From: Cryptobacteroides sp963543835
GTDB taxonomy: Bacteria > Bacteroidota > Bacteroidia > Bacteroidales > UBA932
DNA: 7,778 nt
NCBI GenBank assembly: GCA_963543835.1
Contig: CAUUCY010000079.1
Span: 1 to 7,778 of the forward strand
Direction: 5' to 3'
Part shown: one piece after another, positions 7,704 to 7,778 of the stretch
Position numbering within the stretch: the first letter of the stretch is position 1
How the letters are laid out: each line of letters starts with the position of its first letter
Notes under the pieces: model-generated
The model's input: only the letters and a program-made list of their open reading frames with translations
Told to the model about the DNA's origin: nothing
Database searches by the model: none
Position numbers and translations under genes: made by a program

Positions 7704-7778
7704 ACCTGTAAAAGCTCCTTTCCGTTACTTTCATCATCGCTGCACATTGGTGTACATAAATCCGGAAAAACATTAAAT

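Noticed and set aside
7695..7714. Short inverted repeat CTTTTA / TAAAAG around the sigma stop codon as a possible terminator
   Set aside because: The stem is only 6 bp, mostly A-T pairs with an 8-base loop, and no T-run follows it. It is too weak to call a rho-independent terminator.
7704..7778. Possible promoter or start of another gene in the final 75 bases
   Set aside because: I saw no convincing TAnnTTTG box, gene start or structured RNA in this short tail, so nothing is annotated there.

Overview
The window looks like chromosomal DNA from a member of the Bacteroidetes, most likely the order Bacteroidales. The evidence is an adjacent SusC/SusD pair, a Bacteroidetes-style FecR anti-sigma protein, an ECF sigma factor, and a perfect Bacteroides-type -7 promoter element (TAnnTTTG). 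I cannot name the genus from the sequence.

The layout is one polysaccharide (glycan) utilization locus with two divergent arms. The left arm is on the minus strand and reads fecR-like anti-sigma (4015-5187), susC-like TonB-dependent transporter (616-3987), then susD-like surface glycan-binding lipoprotein (614 to beyond base 1, C-terminus missing). Spacing is 27 nt between fecR and susC and a single base between susC and susD, so these are almost certainly one transcript. The right arm is on the plus strand and reads a GH20 beta-N-acetylhexosaminidase (5350-7095), 26 nt, then an ECF sigma factor (7122-7703). A 162-nt AT-rich divergent intergenic region (5188-5349) separates the arms. The last 75 bases (7704-7778) show no gene.

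Working model, inferred from known families: the SusD-like lipoprotein captures a glycan at the cell surface and SusC imports it, powered by TonB. The GH20 enzyme removes terminal beta-linked GlcNAc or GalNAc residues in the periplasm. SusC carries an N-terminal STN signalling domain, which can contact the periplasmic part of the FecR-like protein; this releases the ECF sigma factor to transcribe the locus. Loci with this ECF/anti-sigma control and a hexosaminidase often target host glycans such as mucin O-glycans, but the substrate cannot be read from this window.

All five genes belong to well-known families, and I found no sign of a previously undescribed system. The least ordinary points are the placement of the sigma gene on the opposite strand from the anti-sigma and behind the hexosaminidase gene, the T-tract-rich divergent control region, and the hydrophobic C-terminal tail of the sigma factor.
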